Source: Treponema sp. (GTDB lineage Bacteria; Spirochaetota; Spirochaetia; Treponematales; Breznakiellaceae). Taken from it: a DNA stretch of 12,188 bases. The notes beneath the pieces were generated by a model. That model saw nothing but the letters and a program-made list of their open reading frames with translations. It searched no databases and was not told the origin of the DNA. How positions within the stretch are numbered: the stretch's first letter is position 1; each line of letters starts with the position of its first letter. The translations under genes and the position numbers were made by a program. Of the stretch, positions 1 through 7,217 are shown piece after piece. The stretch covers positions 1 through 12,188 of the forward strand of contig JAISTO010000096.1 of the NCBI GenBank assembly GCA_031272575.1, in the 5' to 3' direction.

Positions 1-100
1 CCGCTGCCTGAGCCTCTTTCAGTTCCTTGAGCCCCTGGGCGACCTCCTGGAGTATCTTCCAGACTGATTCGGGGCCGGGAATTTTTAATGCCGCTTTCAT
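1..100 (-). CDS. N-terminus of an unrecognised, probably coiled-coil protein (partial)
   Basis: Only the first 33 codons are in the window; the gene runs off the left edge. The peptide begins MKAALKIPGPESVWKILQEV and continues with an amphipathic helix rich in Q, K, E, L and A. The ATG at 98-100 was chosen because a GGAG sits 6 nt upstream and a good promoter (172-200) lies about 65 nt further up. The opening resembles, from memory, N-termini of short bacterial proteins that start 'ESVW..L.E' and lead through a coiled coil into a nuclease-like fold (DUF3782 type). Too little is present to assign that. It could equally be any helical cytoplasmic protein. It is separated from the galactan operon by a terminator and a repeat island, so it is probably functionally unrelated. 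Confidence 0.55.
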   Translation of the reverse strand, partial: MKAALKIPGPESVWKILQEVAQGLKELKEAQAA

Positions 101-113
101 TGAACGCTCCGGT

Positions 114-135
114 AGCGCACGTTTGAACGTGCGCT
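114..135 (-). repeat. Perfect 10-bp-arm palindrome in the 5' leader of the left-edge gene
   Basis: AGCGCACGTT is followed by a 2-nt spacer and its exact reverse complement AACGTGCGCT. In the predicted mRNA this is a GC-rich hairpin lying 14 to 35 nt upstream of the ATG, just ahead of the GGAG. It could be a leader hairpin affecting translation, an operator, or one copy of a REP-like interspersed palindrome. The sequence alone does not decide. Confidence 0.6.
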
Positions 136-171
136 CCTTAAAAGTATCGTTTTTGATAGTATCGATGTTTA

Positions 172-200
172 AAGATACTGATTCTTCTGGAAAAAGTCAA
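172..200 (-). promoter_or_regulatory. Sigma-70-type promoter for the left-edge gene
   Basis: On the minus strand TTGACT (195-200) and TATCTT (172-177) are separated by exactly 17 bp. This predicts a start near 165 and a leader of about 65 nt to the ATG at 100. The -35 box abuts the G-rich heptad island directly: the plus strand reads GTCAAGGGGA at 196-205, a 10-mer also present at the promoter/island junction at 11006-11015. Confidence 0.6.
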
Positions 201-390
201 GGGGATAGGAGTAGGGAGTGGGAAGTGGGGGCCTGGGAGCGCGGGCTTCCAGCCCGCATGGAGTAAAGGGGTTAGGAAAGAGGGGTGAGGGGTAGGAAGG
301 GAGTGGGGCGCGTGGCGCGAAGAGGTGGGTGAGGGGAGTGAGCGGGGGACGGGGCAGGGGGAGTGGACGGTGGACGGTGGAGTAAGGAGA
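201..390. repeat. Island 1, left flank: degenerate G-rich heptanucleotide repeats
   Basis: This non-coding stretch is strongly strand-biased, with almost all G on the plus strand. At 211-231 three degenerate 7-bp units read GTAGGGA, GTGGGAA and GTGGGGG. At 364-380 there are two full TGGACGG units plus a partial one. Between them are looser variants of GGGAGTR or GGGGTGAGG type. Both families recur at 11022-11278 and the first at 4406-4442. The arrays resemble the short tandemly repeated repetitive (STRR) heptamers known from cyanobacteria. Open frames across the region give low-complexity P/S/H/L-rich peptides and are not genes. I see nothing else in 391-473. Confidence 0.75.
241..257. repeat. 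Short GC palindrome inside island 1
   Basis: GCGGGCT, TCC, AGCCCGC forms a 7-bp-arm, 3-nt-loop hairpin within the G-rich island. Palindromes of this GCGGGCTnnnAGCCCGC form are, from memory, common interspersed elements in many GC-rich genomes. Here it interrupts the heptad array. Confidence 0.5.
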
Positions 391-473
391 CCATCACCCG
401 CGAATAAAGCCCTCCTGCCAAGGCACACACGCCGCGCTGCTTATGGCAGGCGGCGGGGAGACAGCGGCTGCAT

Positions 474-760
474 GGGGGCAGGGGGCGGGCAGGAAAAATG
501 ATTGGTAGGCTGTGATTACGGCTAATGCACGAGACGCTTGGGACTACGACCAGTGACTGCGCACTACTCTACGCTTATGGCATTAGGGGCAAAAAGAAAC
601 AAAGCCCCGACAAAAGCCTCAGTACCGGGAAATGCGGCAGAAGCACACAACTAAAATGTGGTACCTGTGACCGAGACCATGTTGCGCAGGGCTTTGGTTC
701 ATTTTTGCCTCAAGATGCGGCTTTAGGCCGCGTCATTTTTCCTGCCCGCCCCCTGCCCCC
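474..760. mobile_element. 287-bp non-coding element with perfect 28-bp inverted terminal repeats (MITE-like)
   Basis: Positions 474-501 and 733-760 are exact reverse complements over 28 bp. The arm begins GGGGGCAGGGGGCGGGCAGG and ends AAAAATGA. A second, inner pair (586-607 against 689-711) is complementary except for two mismatches and one 1-nt indel. A GCGGC/GCCGC hairpin sits at 717-731. The interior (502-732) has more balanced composition than the flanks. An 82-codon frame runs from 525 to 773 through it, but it reads through the right inverted repeat, lacks a convincing ribosome binding site and matches nothing I know. Obvious target-site duplications are not visible. It may be a miniature transposable element, a structured RNA, or the core of a repeat island whose flanks happen to be perfectly mirrored. 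Confidence 0.5.
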
Positions 761-783
761 GCGAGAGAGGTGACTCCCCCACC

Positions 784-816
784 AAAAAAGGCCAGCGCGG
801 CTGCGCTGCCGCGCTG
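784..816 (-). terminator. Intrinsic terminator of the galactan operon
   Basis: On the minus strand, shortly after the last permease stop codon, CAGCGCGGC (808-816) pairs perfectly with GCCGCGCTG (793-801) around a 6-nt loop. A short GCC follows, then six T (784-789). A 9-bp GC stem followed by a T tract is a classic Rho-independent terminator. It marks the 3' end of the transcript. Confidence 0.85.
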
Positions 817-822
817 CCGCGC

Positions 823-1677
823 CTACTCTTTCACCGCGCCCACCATGAGGCCCGCGAGCAATTGCTTCTGCGCGGCGAAAAAGAGCGCCACTACGGGGAG
901 CGCGGCGAGGATGGTGCCGGCGGCGACCACGCCCCAGTTCGTGTCGAAGCGCTGCTGGGTGAACTGGTAGATGCCCACCATCACGGTAATGCGGTCGTTT
1001 CCCTTGAGGAGCAGGTTGGCGACGATGAAGTCACCGTAGGTGCTCATGAACGCGAGGATCGCTATCGTAATCACCATGGGGCGGATAATCGGGAAGATGA
1101 TCAGAGCGAAGACCTGGCCCCACGAGGCGCCCTCGATGATGGCGGACTCGTCCAGTTCGCGGGAGATCGAGTCAATGTAGGACTTCACCATAAGGACGTT
1201 GACGCTCATCGAGCCGGCCACGTAAATGCAGATAAGGCCCCCGTGCGTGTTGAGGCCGAGCGGCGGAATGAAGGCCCCCAGTTGCTGCATCATGGCGTAG
1301 ATGGCGACCATCGCGAGGATGCCGGGGAAGATGTTCATGATCACGATGCCCATCATCACCGGGCGCTTGCCCCGGAAGCGGAACCGCGAGAGCGCGTACG
1401 CGGAGAGGCAGGTGGCGATGACGATAAGGACGACGGAAATAAAAGACACCTTGAACGAGTTCAGCATCCAGCGGCCGAAGGGCAGCGCGGGGCTGCCCAG
1501 GAGCTCGCTGTAGTTGCCGAGCGTGAGCCGCTCCGGGATGACGCGGGCGCCCAGGAGCGAGCGCGCCGCGTTGAGCGAGGTCGCGATGATCCACAGAAAC
1601 GGGATGAGTGCAAAAATAATCAGCACGATAGCCAGGCCGTATTTGAGCAGTTTCACCGCGCGTTTTTTTGTTTTCAT
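823..1677 (-). CDS. MalG/GanQ-family sugar ABC transporter permease
   Basis: This 284-aa inner-membrane permease is one half of the channel of a carbohydrate ABC importer (CUT1 type). An N-terminal membrane helix (about residues 13-34) precedes a periplasmic segment and five further hydrophobic stretches. The cytoplasmic EAA loop that contacts the ATPase is at 177-196 (ESAIIEGASWGQVFALIIFP), with the expected G at 183 and FP at the end. The C-terminus (AQKQLLAGLMVGAVKE) follows the MalG pattern, and the length is normal for MalG. The ATG overlaps the upstream permease stop as ATGA, with GAGGTG in the end of that gene serving as ribosome binding site. The pairing with GH53 galactanases suggests galacto-oligosaccharides as substrate (GanQ role), which is inferred from context. 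The terminator follows immediately. Confidence 0.93.
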   Translation of the reverse strand: MKTKKRAVKLLKYGLAIVLIIFALIPFLWIIATSLNAARSLLGARVIPERLTLGNYSELLGSPALPFGRWMLNSFKVSFISVVLIVIATCLSAYALSRFRFRGKRPVMMGIVIMNIFPGILAMVAIYAMMQQLGAFIPPLGLNTHGGLICIYVAGSMSVNVLMVKSYIDSISRELDESAIIEGASWGQVFALIIFPIIRPMVITIAILAFMSTYGDFIVANLLLKGNDRITVMVGIYQFTQQRFDTNWGVVAAGTILAALPVVALFFAAQKQLLAGLMVGAVKE

Positions 1678-3164
1678 ATTTCACCTCGTATGGTTTTCGA
1701 ACGCCAGGTTTGAAAGAAAACCATCAGCGCGACGAGCATGAAGAGCAGCACCGTAATCGCGGCGGAGAAGCCGTAATCCGCGGCGTTGGAGGTGCTGAAC
1801 CCGAGTCGGTAGATGAACGAGATCAGCAGGTCGGTGTGCCCCATGGGGACTATGGTGTCCGCCATTGCGGGCAGGCCGGCGTTGAAGCCCCAGATAAGCG
1901 TGAAGTTGTTGAAGTTGAAACAGAAGGACGCGATTACCAGGGGGGCGAGGATGCGAAGTACGAGCGGCAGGATGATCCGGCGGGTAATGGTGAAGGACCC
2001 GGCGCCGTCGATCTGCGCGGCCTCGAAGAGGTCGGCGGGTATCGCTTTGAGCGCGCCGCTGGCAAGCACATAGAAGTACGGGTACGACAGGTATACATTG
2101 ATGACGATCAGCGCTATGCGCGCCCATGTCACATTGGTAAAGAAGCGCGGCGAGAAGCCCGTGAGGTTCGCTATCACCGTGGTCACGAGGCCCAGGTTCT
2201 CGTTGAGGAGCGCGCGCCACACCATGATCGAAACGAGCACCGGTATGGGATAGGGTATGATCAAGAGTGAGCGTATCAGCCTGCGGTACTTGAGGTCCTC
2301 GAAGAGGAGCGCGATCATCAATCCTATAATGAAACTTGCCAGCACCGACAGCAGGGCGAACGCGATGTTCCACGCGAAGATGCCGAGCGCGGGTTTCAGG
2401 CAGCCCCTGTTCCCCAAAAAGCGCGTGTAGTTGGAAAAGCCCGCGCCGGTGATAAAGCCCGGACTCAGCGCGCCGCCCGCCTCGCCTACCCAGGCGCCCC
2501 CCTCGGGCCGGAAGACCTCGCCGCTGCGCGCGGAGGTGAAACTATCATCCTGAGCGTTGTAGCGGTAGGCCCTGCGCGTCACCGCTATCTCGCTGAGCGA
2601 GCGCACCTTGAAGGTCTCGTCCGCCTCCCCGAAGTCGAGCGCGCCCAGGGCCTCGAGGCTCCGCACGGTTTCGGGACGGCTCAGCATGGTGTAGCCGTCG
2701 ATCCGCATGGGGGCTATGCCCGCGGCAAAGGGCCGCGCCGCGCTCCCCGGTACGACCGTCATCCTTGTGCCATCGGCGGCCTCGAGGAGGAGCAGGAAAT
2801 CCTGGCCCCTGCGGTAGGCGGTCCAGCGCCAGGACGCGGCGTCATCGGGGGTGTAGGTTTCTTCCGCTATGCGCTGCCGGGCCTGCGGTTTCGTCAAAAG
2901 GTGACCGCCTGACATATTGGTGAACGACAGGTAGACGGTGTAGAAGATCGGGTAGACGGTGAAGAGGAGCGCCATGACGATGCCGGCCGCGAGCCAGCGC
3001 CAGGGCGAGAGCGCGCGGCGGAGGAACACGAGCATGACAAAGACGAGCGCGGCCCCGACGAAGAGCGCCAGCGGGATAAAGCCGTCCCGGATAAGGCGGA
3101 ACATGAAGAAGCAGCCCGCGAAGCAGAAGAGCGCCAGGGCGGCGAGGCGAAGGACTTTTTTCAT
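1674..3164 (-). CDS. MalF/GanP-family sugar ABC transporter permease with large periplasmic insert
   Basis: This 496-aa inner-membrane permease partners the following MalG-type subunit. Hydrophobic segments at about 5-24, 29-48 and 58-80 are followed by a long polar region (about 82-255), then the core permease helices from about 262 onward. A large periplasmic loop after the third helix is typical of MalF-type subunits and accounts for the length; in E. coli MalF it contacts the binding protein. The EAA loop is clear at 381-400 (EAAQIDGAGSFTITRRIILP). The gene starts 10 nt after the binding-protein stop codon without an obvious Shine-Dalgarno, so translational coupling is likely. No ATPase gene accompanies the set, so a shared MsmX/MalK-type ATPase from elsewhere is expected. 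Galacto-oligosaccharide specificity is inferred from the operon. Confidence 0.92.
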   Translation of the reverse strand: MKKVLRLAALALFCFAGCFFMFRLIRDGFIPLALFVGAALVFVMLVFLRRALSPWRWLAAGIVMALLFTVYPIFYTVYLSFTNMSGGHLLTKPQARQRIAEETYTPDDAASWRWTAYRRGQDFLLLLEAADGTRMTVVPGSAARPFAAGIAPMRIDGYTMLSRPETVRSLEALGALDFGEADETFKVRSLSEIAVTRRAYRYNAQDDSFTSARSGEVFRPEGGAWVGEAGGALSPGFITGAGFSNYTRFLGNRGCLKPALGIFAWNIAFALLSVLASFIIGLMIALLFEDLKYRRLIRSLLIIPYPIPVLVSIMVWRALLNENLGLVTTVIANLTGFSPRFFTNVTWARIALIVINVYLSYPYFYVLASGALKAIPADLFEAAQIDGAGSFTITRRIILPLVLRILAPLVIASFCFNFNNFTLIWGFNAGLPAMADTIVPMGHTDLLISFIYRLGFSTSNAADYGFSAAITVLLFMLVALMVFFQTWRSKTIRGEI

Positions 3165-3174
3165 GGCGGGTTCG

Positions 3175-4389
3175 TCACTTTCCCTGAATCTGCGATTCGA
3201 TCTGGGCCTGCGCGTTTTGCAGGGCCTGGGATGGAGTCTTCTCGCCGGAGAAGGCCAGGGCCGCGGCCGCTACCCATGCGTCCCACACATAGCCCATCTC
3301 CGGGATAGCCGGCATGGGCTCGGCGCGCGCGCCTGCCGCGTTGAAGCCCCGCACATCCGCGTCCTCTATGCGATCGAAAATATCCTTCCAGGCGGAGGGG
3401 CGCTGTTCCGCCTCGTAGATCGCCTGCATGGATTCGCCGGTCGCGATGAAGTCGAGCGCGAAGGACTGCGCCAGGAGCGCGCGGGGGCTTGCCGCGCTTA
3501 TGACGATGCCCTGCACCCCCAGGAAGGGGCGCCCCGGCTCGCCGCCCTTCGCGGCCGCCGGGAAGGGGCCTATCGCGTAGGGGACACCGGCGGTCCTGAA
3601 GCGGTTGAGCGCCCAGGGGCCTGCCATGATGAAGGGGGCCCGGCCGCTCTCGAAGAGGACGTGCGCCCCATCCCAGTCGATCGTCTGGGGAATAAGGCGC
3701 TTTGCGGCCAGGCCGCTCAGAAAGGCGAGGCCGTCAACAAAGCCCGGTCCCGCGATCTGTATATCTTTGCCGTTGAAGCCCCCGTCGGCATTGCGACCGA
3801 AGATCGCCCCGCCGAAACTCGCGTAGAGAGGCCAGGCATGGTAGGTGGCGTCAGGCAGCCCCATGATCACCTCGGCCTTGCCGGCCTTCACGAGCGCCTC
3901 GCCCATGGCGGCCAGGTCCGCCCAGGTTTCCGGCGGGGATGCCGCCAGCGCCGTGTTCCAGAAGAAGCCGATGTTCTCGATGGCGAGCGGCGCCCCGTAG
4001 AGGCCCCCGTTGTAGGTGAAGGCCTCGAGCGCCTGGGGCAGGAAGGCCGCGGCCTTGTCCCCCATGGCGATCCGCATGACGGCGCCGTTTTCGACCAGGG
4101 GCCCCAGGTTGTCATGCGGAATGATGGCCAGGTCCGCGCACTCGGCCCCGCCAGAGGCGAGCAGGAACTGATTCCGTATCTGCCCCAGGTCCACCAGCGA
4201 GACATTGACCCGCACCCCGTACTCCGCCTCGTACTGTTTGCCCAGTTCGCCCAGCACCGCGATGCGGCCGTTGTCGTAGACCCACAGTTCCAGCGTCTCT
4301 TTCGCGTCCTTCTTCGCGCACCCCGCGCAAAGCCAAAGCGCCGCCAGCGCCGCGGCAAACGCCGCGAATGTCCTTTTCGTTTTTTTCAT
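3175..4389 (-). CDS. Extracytoplasmic sugar-binding lipoprotein (MalE/GanO-like, family 1 solute-binding protein)
   Basis: This 404-aa protein captures the sugar for the two downstream permeases. A lysine-rich start (MKKTKR) and hydrophobic helix lead to LCAGC, with Cys24 as the probable lipidated residue. The mature part starts ETLELWVYDNG and has the EAEYGVRVNV pattern seen in family 1 binding proteins. Further typical features are a Trp-rich hinge stretch (ETWADLAAMGEALVKAG), FIMAGPWAL and AIGPFPA. The ATG at 4387-4389 is chosen over an in-frame upstream one because AAGGAGG lies 5 nt before it and the signal peptide starts there; the upstream extension is translated heptad repeat. It is preceded by a repeat island rather than a clear promoter. 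Substrate (galacto-oligosaccharide) is inferred from the neighbouring galactanases. Confidence 0.92.
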   Translation of the reverse strand: MKKTKRTFAAFAAALAALWLCAGCAKKDAKETLELWVYDNGRIAVLGELGKQYEAEYGVRVNVSLVDLGQIRNQFLLASGGAECADLAIIPHDNLGPLVENGAVMRIAMGDKAAAFLPQALEAFTYNGGLYGAPLAIENIGFFWNTALAASPPETWADLAAMGEALVKAGKAEVIMGLPDATYHAWPLYASFGGAIFGRNADGGFNGKDIQIAGPGFVDGLAFLSGLAAKRLIPQTIDWDGAHVLFESGRAPFIMAGPWALNRFRTAGVPYAIGPFPAAAKGGEPGRPFLGVQGIVISAASPRALLAQSFALDFIATGESMQAIYEAEQRPSAWKDIFDRIEDADVRGFNAAGARAEPMPAIPEMGYVWDAWVAAAALAFSGEKTPSQALQNAQAQIESQIQGK

Positions 4390-4405
4390 AAAATCCTCCT
4401 TCCGC

Positions 4406-4566
4406 GGGGTAGGGAGTAGGGAATAGGGAATAGGGAGTAGGGTGCGTTTTGCAAGCGAGTTGCGCGGACTACCGGAAAGCATGACGGCAGTCCGCGCTCC
4501 CCACAAGCGACGAGCACCCCACTCCCCAAGCGCTCCGCGCCAGCCACTCCCTACTCCCCACCCCCT
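4406..4566. repeat. Island 2: mirrored heptanucleotide repeats between galactanase and binding protein
   Basis: At 4410-4437 there are four 7-bp units (TAGGGAG, TAGGGAA, TAGGGAA, TAGGGAG) plus a partial one. The far side (about 4511-4566) is C-rich and contains ACTCCCTACTCCCC and looser variants. A hairpin (4462-4497) lies between. The island occupies almost the whole gap between the stop codon at 4567 and the Shine-Dalgarno at about 4395-4401. I find no convincing promoter in it, so the binding protein and permeases are probably read from the upstream promoter, possibly at altered level because of the structure. Confidence 0.75.
4462..4497. repeat. Hairpin at the core of island 2
   Basis: GCGCGGACT (4462-4470) and AGTCCGCGC (4489-4497) are exact 9-bp arms around an 18-nt loop. 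The loop contains a further CCG/CGG pair. No T tract follows on either strand, so it is not a standard intrinsic terminator. In the operon mRNA it could act as a processing or 3'-stabilising structure between enzyme and transporter genes. Confidence 0.6.
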
Positions 4567-5814
4567 TCACTCCAACCCAAACACCGCCATAGACGGCAGG
4601 GCGGTGCCTTCCAGGTCGAAGAGCGCCTGGTTTTCCCAGGTGCTGTCTATGCCCGGGGCGGAGATCCAGTCGCCGGCCCAGTAAAAGAGGCCGGTACCGC
4701 CGCTCTCTTTCACGGCCCGCATGATCGCGCGGGTCACCAGCGCCTGGTTTGCTATGGAGGCCGGTACATACCGCGTGCCGTCCTCGCGCTGCGCGAAGAG
4801 CACTCCATCGTCACTTACCGCGTCCAACTGCGCGGCCGCATGGTTTTCCTGGGTGGTCCAAAACTGATTGTCAGTGTAGTCACTATACCCAAGACCCCAG
4901 CCGTAAGCGGTCTCGGCCACGACGACATCCTTTCCGTAGCGCGTTTTCAGCGCCGCGATACGGGTTTTGAGATTTGAGAGATTTTTGTGACTGTCGAAGT
5001 AAGGGTACCAGGAAAGGCCGATCACGTCGAAGTCCACCGCCGCCCTGGTGGCGGCGGTCTCTCCGTGCGCGGCGTACCTGTCAAAGAACCAGGTGAAATC
5101 CACCCCGCCCCTGTCCACGTGCAGCATAATCCTGGCGGAAGGCGCCGCCTCCCGCACCGCCCGAGAGCCCTCACTGAGCAGTTCTCCCAGTTTGGTCTCG
5201 TCTTTGCCGTCATCCCAAAGAATGCCGCCTGGTATCTCGTTGCCTAACTGCACCATATCCGGCGCCGCGCCCGCGGCCGCCAGATCGCTCACAATTTGCT
5301 TTGTGTAGGCGTAGAGGGCGGCCTTCAGATCCGCGTACGCAAGATTTGACCAGGCTGCGGGTTTGGTCTGCTTGCCGGGGTCTGCCCAGGTGTCACTGTA
5401 ATGAAAGTCGAGCAGAAACTTAAGCCCCGCGGCCTTGGCCCGCTTCGCCATGGCCAGCGTCCGCGCGTAGTTGTTCAGCCCGGGGGATTTGTCCACGGCG
5501 GGGTCAGTGGGATTGTGCCAGATACGCAGGCGTATCCAATTCACGCCATGCGCCTTGAGGATCGCGATGATATCCCCCCTCGACCCATACTCGTCGCGGA
5601 AGACCCCGCCGGCCTCCTCGATGGCCCGCGCCATCGAGATGTCGACCCCCCGCATAAAGTCCGGCCCCAGGGCCGGCGCTATTGCGGGGAGTGCGAGCGC
5701 CTCGTACTTGAGGTCGTGCCCCTCGCCCGGGGCCATGTAGCAGGCGGTGGCAAGTATTGCCGTGGCAATACTTGCCATTCCGCACGCGGCAAGCAGCATC
5801 AGGCGCGCTCCCAT
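4567..5814 (-). CDS. Arabinogalactan endo-beta-1,4-galactanase, GH53, single catalytic domain
   Basis: This 415-aa enzyme hydrolyses beta-1,4-galactan chains, releasing galacto-oligosaccharides. The GH53 (clan GH-A) barrel spans about 52-412. Typical motifs are WIRLRIWHNP, LLDFHYSDTWADPGKQTKPAAW, MVQLGNE with acid/base Glu193, and VVAETAYGW with nucleophile Glu301. The ATG at 5812-5814 has GGGGAG 5 nt upstream and lies 10 nt after the upstream stop; longer in-frame starts would add an implausible Arg-rich leader. The N-terminus is hydrophobic with a possible lipobox at Cys25 (ILATAC), so it may be a lipoprotein. Compared with the other GH53 in the operon it lacks Ig-like and CBM modules. It also has a degenerate copy of the calcium-loop region after the nucleophile (Asp312 and Asn316 align, but the first Asp is Tyr310). 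The last codons merge into island 2. Confidence 0.93.
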   Translation of the reverse strand: MGARLMLLAACGMASIATAILATACYMAPGEGHDLKYEALALPAIAPALGPDFMRGVDISMARAIEEAGGVFRDEYGSRGDIIAILKAHGVNWIRLRIWHNPTDPAVDKSPGLNNYARTLAMAKRAKAAGLKFLLDFHYSDTWADPGKQTKPAAWSNLAYADLKAALYAYTKQIVSDLAAAGAAPDMVQLGNEIPGGILWDDGKDETKLGELLSEGSRAVREAAPSARIMLHVDRGGVDFTWFFDRYAAHGETAATRAAVDFDVIGLSWYPYFDSHKNLSNLKTRIAALKTRYGKDVVVAETAYGWGLGYSDYTDNQFWTTQENHAAAQLDAVSDDGVLFAQREDGTRYVPASIANQALVTRAIMRAVKESGGTGLFYWAGDWISAPGIDSTWENQALFDLEGTALPSMAVFGLE

Positions 5815-5824
5815 GCCGTCTCCC

Positions 5825-7204
5825 CTACCGGAGCGTCCACGAGAGCGCCTGGTTGAAATTAATGGCCAGGGTGTCACTGCTCTGAGTTGTCGCGGATATC
5901 GTACCCGCCGCACTGGGGATAAGGTCTTTCACCTGGATCACCTCACCCGAATCCCAATACAGTGAGAACGCCGCCACAACCCGCACCGCGGTACCCGCAG
6001 CGGGACTCCCGATGTCACTCAGGGGTATAGCAAACTTGACCGTGACAGGCCCGGTGTACTCCCATGTTGCCTGCTGCGTCCACGAGGCCGCGCTTTGCGT
6101 AATCGGGGTTTCTTTCATCACCTGACAGAGGTACGCGTCAACATCACCAGTGGTGACAGTGACCGTCGTTGCGGCATTGTACCACTTGCTGCCGGAGGTA
6201 TATTCCGCATTGCCGGTAGATCCAACCGTATCAACAAAAACAGTGATACGATCATTTCCCCAGCCTGCGGCCGGACTATCCCCAAAGTCAAGCGCGACGT
6301 ACAGGTTTGTCTCGTCGTTAATGACATGGAGGCTCTTAATGTCATAGTTCACTGTTGAGTCGCCCGGAGACAGGGACGCGTGTGACGAAGCGCCGTACGC
6401 GAAGTCCGCGTCCAGCACCCCCTTGTTATCACCGCTCATGTCGATAACGGGATACCTCCCCGGCCAGGTCTGCAGTGTGCTGCCGCTCAGCGCCGCGCTG
6501 AGCGGGCCTTCCTGCGGGCTGGTCTGCGGGTTCACGGTACTCACCTTGTACCAGTATGCGGTACCTGCGCTGAGGCCCGTGTCCTCGTAGGGCGGGCTGA
6601 CAATGCTTTCCGCCACAACCGCGTACGTCCCCGTTTCCGAGGCGGCCCGGTAGAGCCGGTACGTAACGCCTGAGTCCGCGGCCTCCGTCCAGGTAAGGGT
6701 TATGCTGTTCTCCGTGCTGCTGAGTACCTGGAAGGATGCCGGCGCGGTCGGCGTCGAAGGCAAAACCCCTCCGTTGTAGGCCCGCAGTTCCGGCGTCACC
6801 GGATTGTCCTGGCCGTCGCAGACTATGCGCAGGGACGTGTCCGCGGGGATACCCCCCACCCAGAAGTTCTGCATGACATCGCCGTCGGCCGCGTTGCCTG
6901 CGGCCGCGGGGTACCAGGGCCTGCTCCAGTCGTTCACCGGTACCAGGCTGAACTTGAACTCGTCCACCGTGAGGGTCACCGGAAGCGAAACGCCCTCGCC
7001 CGCGGTTATCGTTATCTGGGTGGCGGTGTTATCCCAGCCGTTGTAGTCACCGGGGATCGCGTACTCGCCGTCCGCCGCCGGGAAGTTGCGAAACTGGAAA
7101 AGCACGACAGTGGACTTTTTGTTATGCAGCCCGTTCGCGTCCGGGCAGGCCGCAAGCAGCACGGCTATCGCCGCGGCCGCGGCGGAAAAAAGAATCTTTT
7201 TCAT
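5825..7204 (-). CDS. Surface lipoprotein with FN3 module and probable carbohydrate-binding modules
   Basis: This 459-aa exported lipoprotein is probably a glycan-binding partner of the galactanases. The signal peptide ends in LAAC, with Cys20 lipidated. Residues about 31-145 form a beta-rich domain with GDYNGWDNT and DEFKFSLVPVNDW, recalling E-set/starch-binding-like modules. Residues about 152-245 are a fibronectin type III domain (SITLTWTEAADSGVTYRLYR and GTAYWYKV). Residues about 246-459 contain SLHVINDETNLYVALDFGD and DRITVFVDT, a pattern of CBM9/DOMON-like or glucodextranase C-terminal modules. No catalytic motif is visible. Two adjacent ATGs exist; the second (7202-7204) has AGGAGGT 7 nt upstream and is preferred, the first (7205-7207) adds one Met. 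It starts 13 nt after the barrel gene stop. By analogy it resembles SusE/F-type surface binders, but homology to them is not claimed. Confidence 0.72.
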   Translation of the reverse strand: MKKILFSAAAAAIAVLLAACPDANGLHNKKSTVVLFQFRNFPAADGEYAIPGDYNGWDNTATQITITAGEGVSLPVTLTVDEFKFSLVPVNDWSRPWYPAAAGNAADGDVMQNFWVGGIPADTSLRIVCDGQDNPVTPELRAYNGGVLPSTPTAPASFQVLSSTENSITLTWTEAADSGVTYRLYRAASETGTYAVVAESIVSPPYEDTGLSAGTAYWYKVSTVNPQTSPQEGPLSAALSGSTLQTWPGRYPVIDMSGDNKGVLDADFAYGASSHASLSPGDSTVNYDIKSLHVINDETNLYVALDFGDSPAAGWGNDRITVFVDTVGSTGNAEYTSGSKWYNAATTVTVTTGDVDAYLCQVMKETPITQSAASWTQQATWEYTGPVTVKFAIPLSDIGSPAAGTAVRVVAAFSLYWDSGEVIQVKDLIPSAAGTISATTQSSDTLAINFNQALSWTLR

Positions 7205-7217
7205 CATCAATACCTCC

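Noticed and set aside
138..428. 96-codon minus-strand frame across island 1
   Set aside because: The peptide is low-complexity P/S/H/L from translated repeats and would span the promoter of the left-edge gene.
525..773. 82-codon open frame inside the inverted-repeat element
   Set aside because: It continues through the right inverted repeat into G/C-rich repeat, has no convincing ribosome binding site, and shows no domain; the element is better explained as non-coding.
862..1713. 283-codon open frame on the plus strand
   Set aside because: It mirrors the MalG-type permease on the other strand and is rich in H, D, E and R with no recognisable features.
2959..4419. 486-codon open frame on the plus strand
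   Set aside because: It lies antisense to the permease and binding-protein genes, is Arg/Gly/His-rich with no domain pattern, and is explained by GC-rich codon bias opposite real genes.
4424..4455. Separate promoter for the binding-protein gene (TTGCAA ... TATTCC)
   Set aside because: The -35 is weak, the -10 matches at only three of six positions, spacing is 16 bp and TATTCC is just a repeat unit; not enough to call.
4390..4506. Longer start for the solute-binding protein
   Set aside because: The extension is translated heptad repeat and hairpin; the ATG at 4389 has the Shine-Dalgarno and begins a proper lipoprotein signal peptide.
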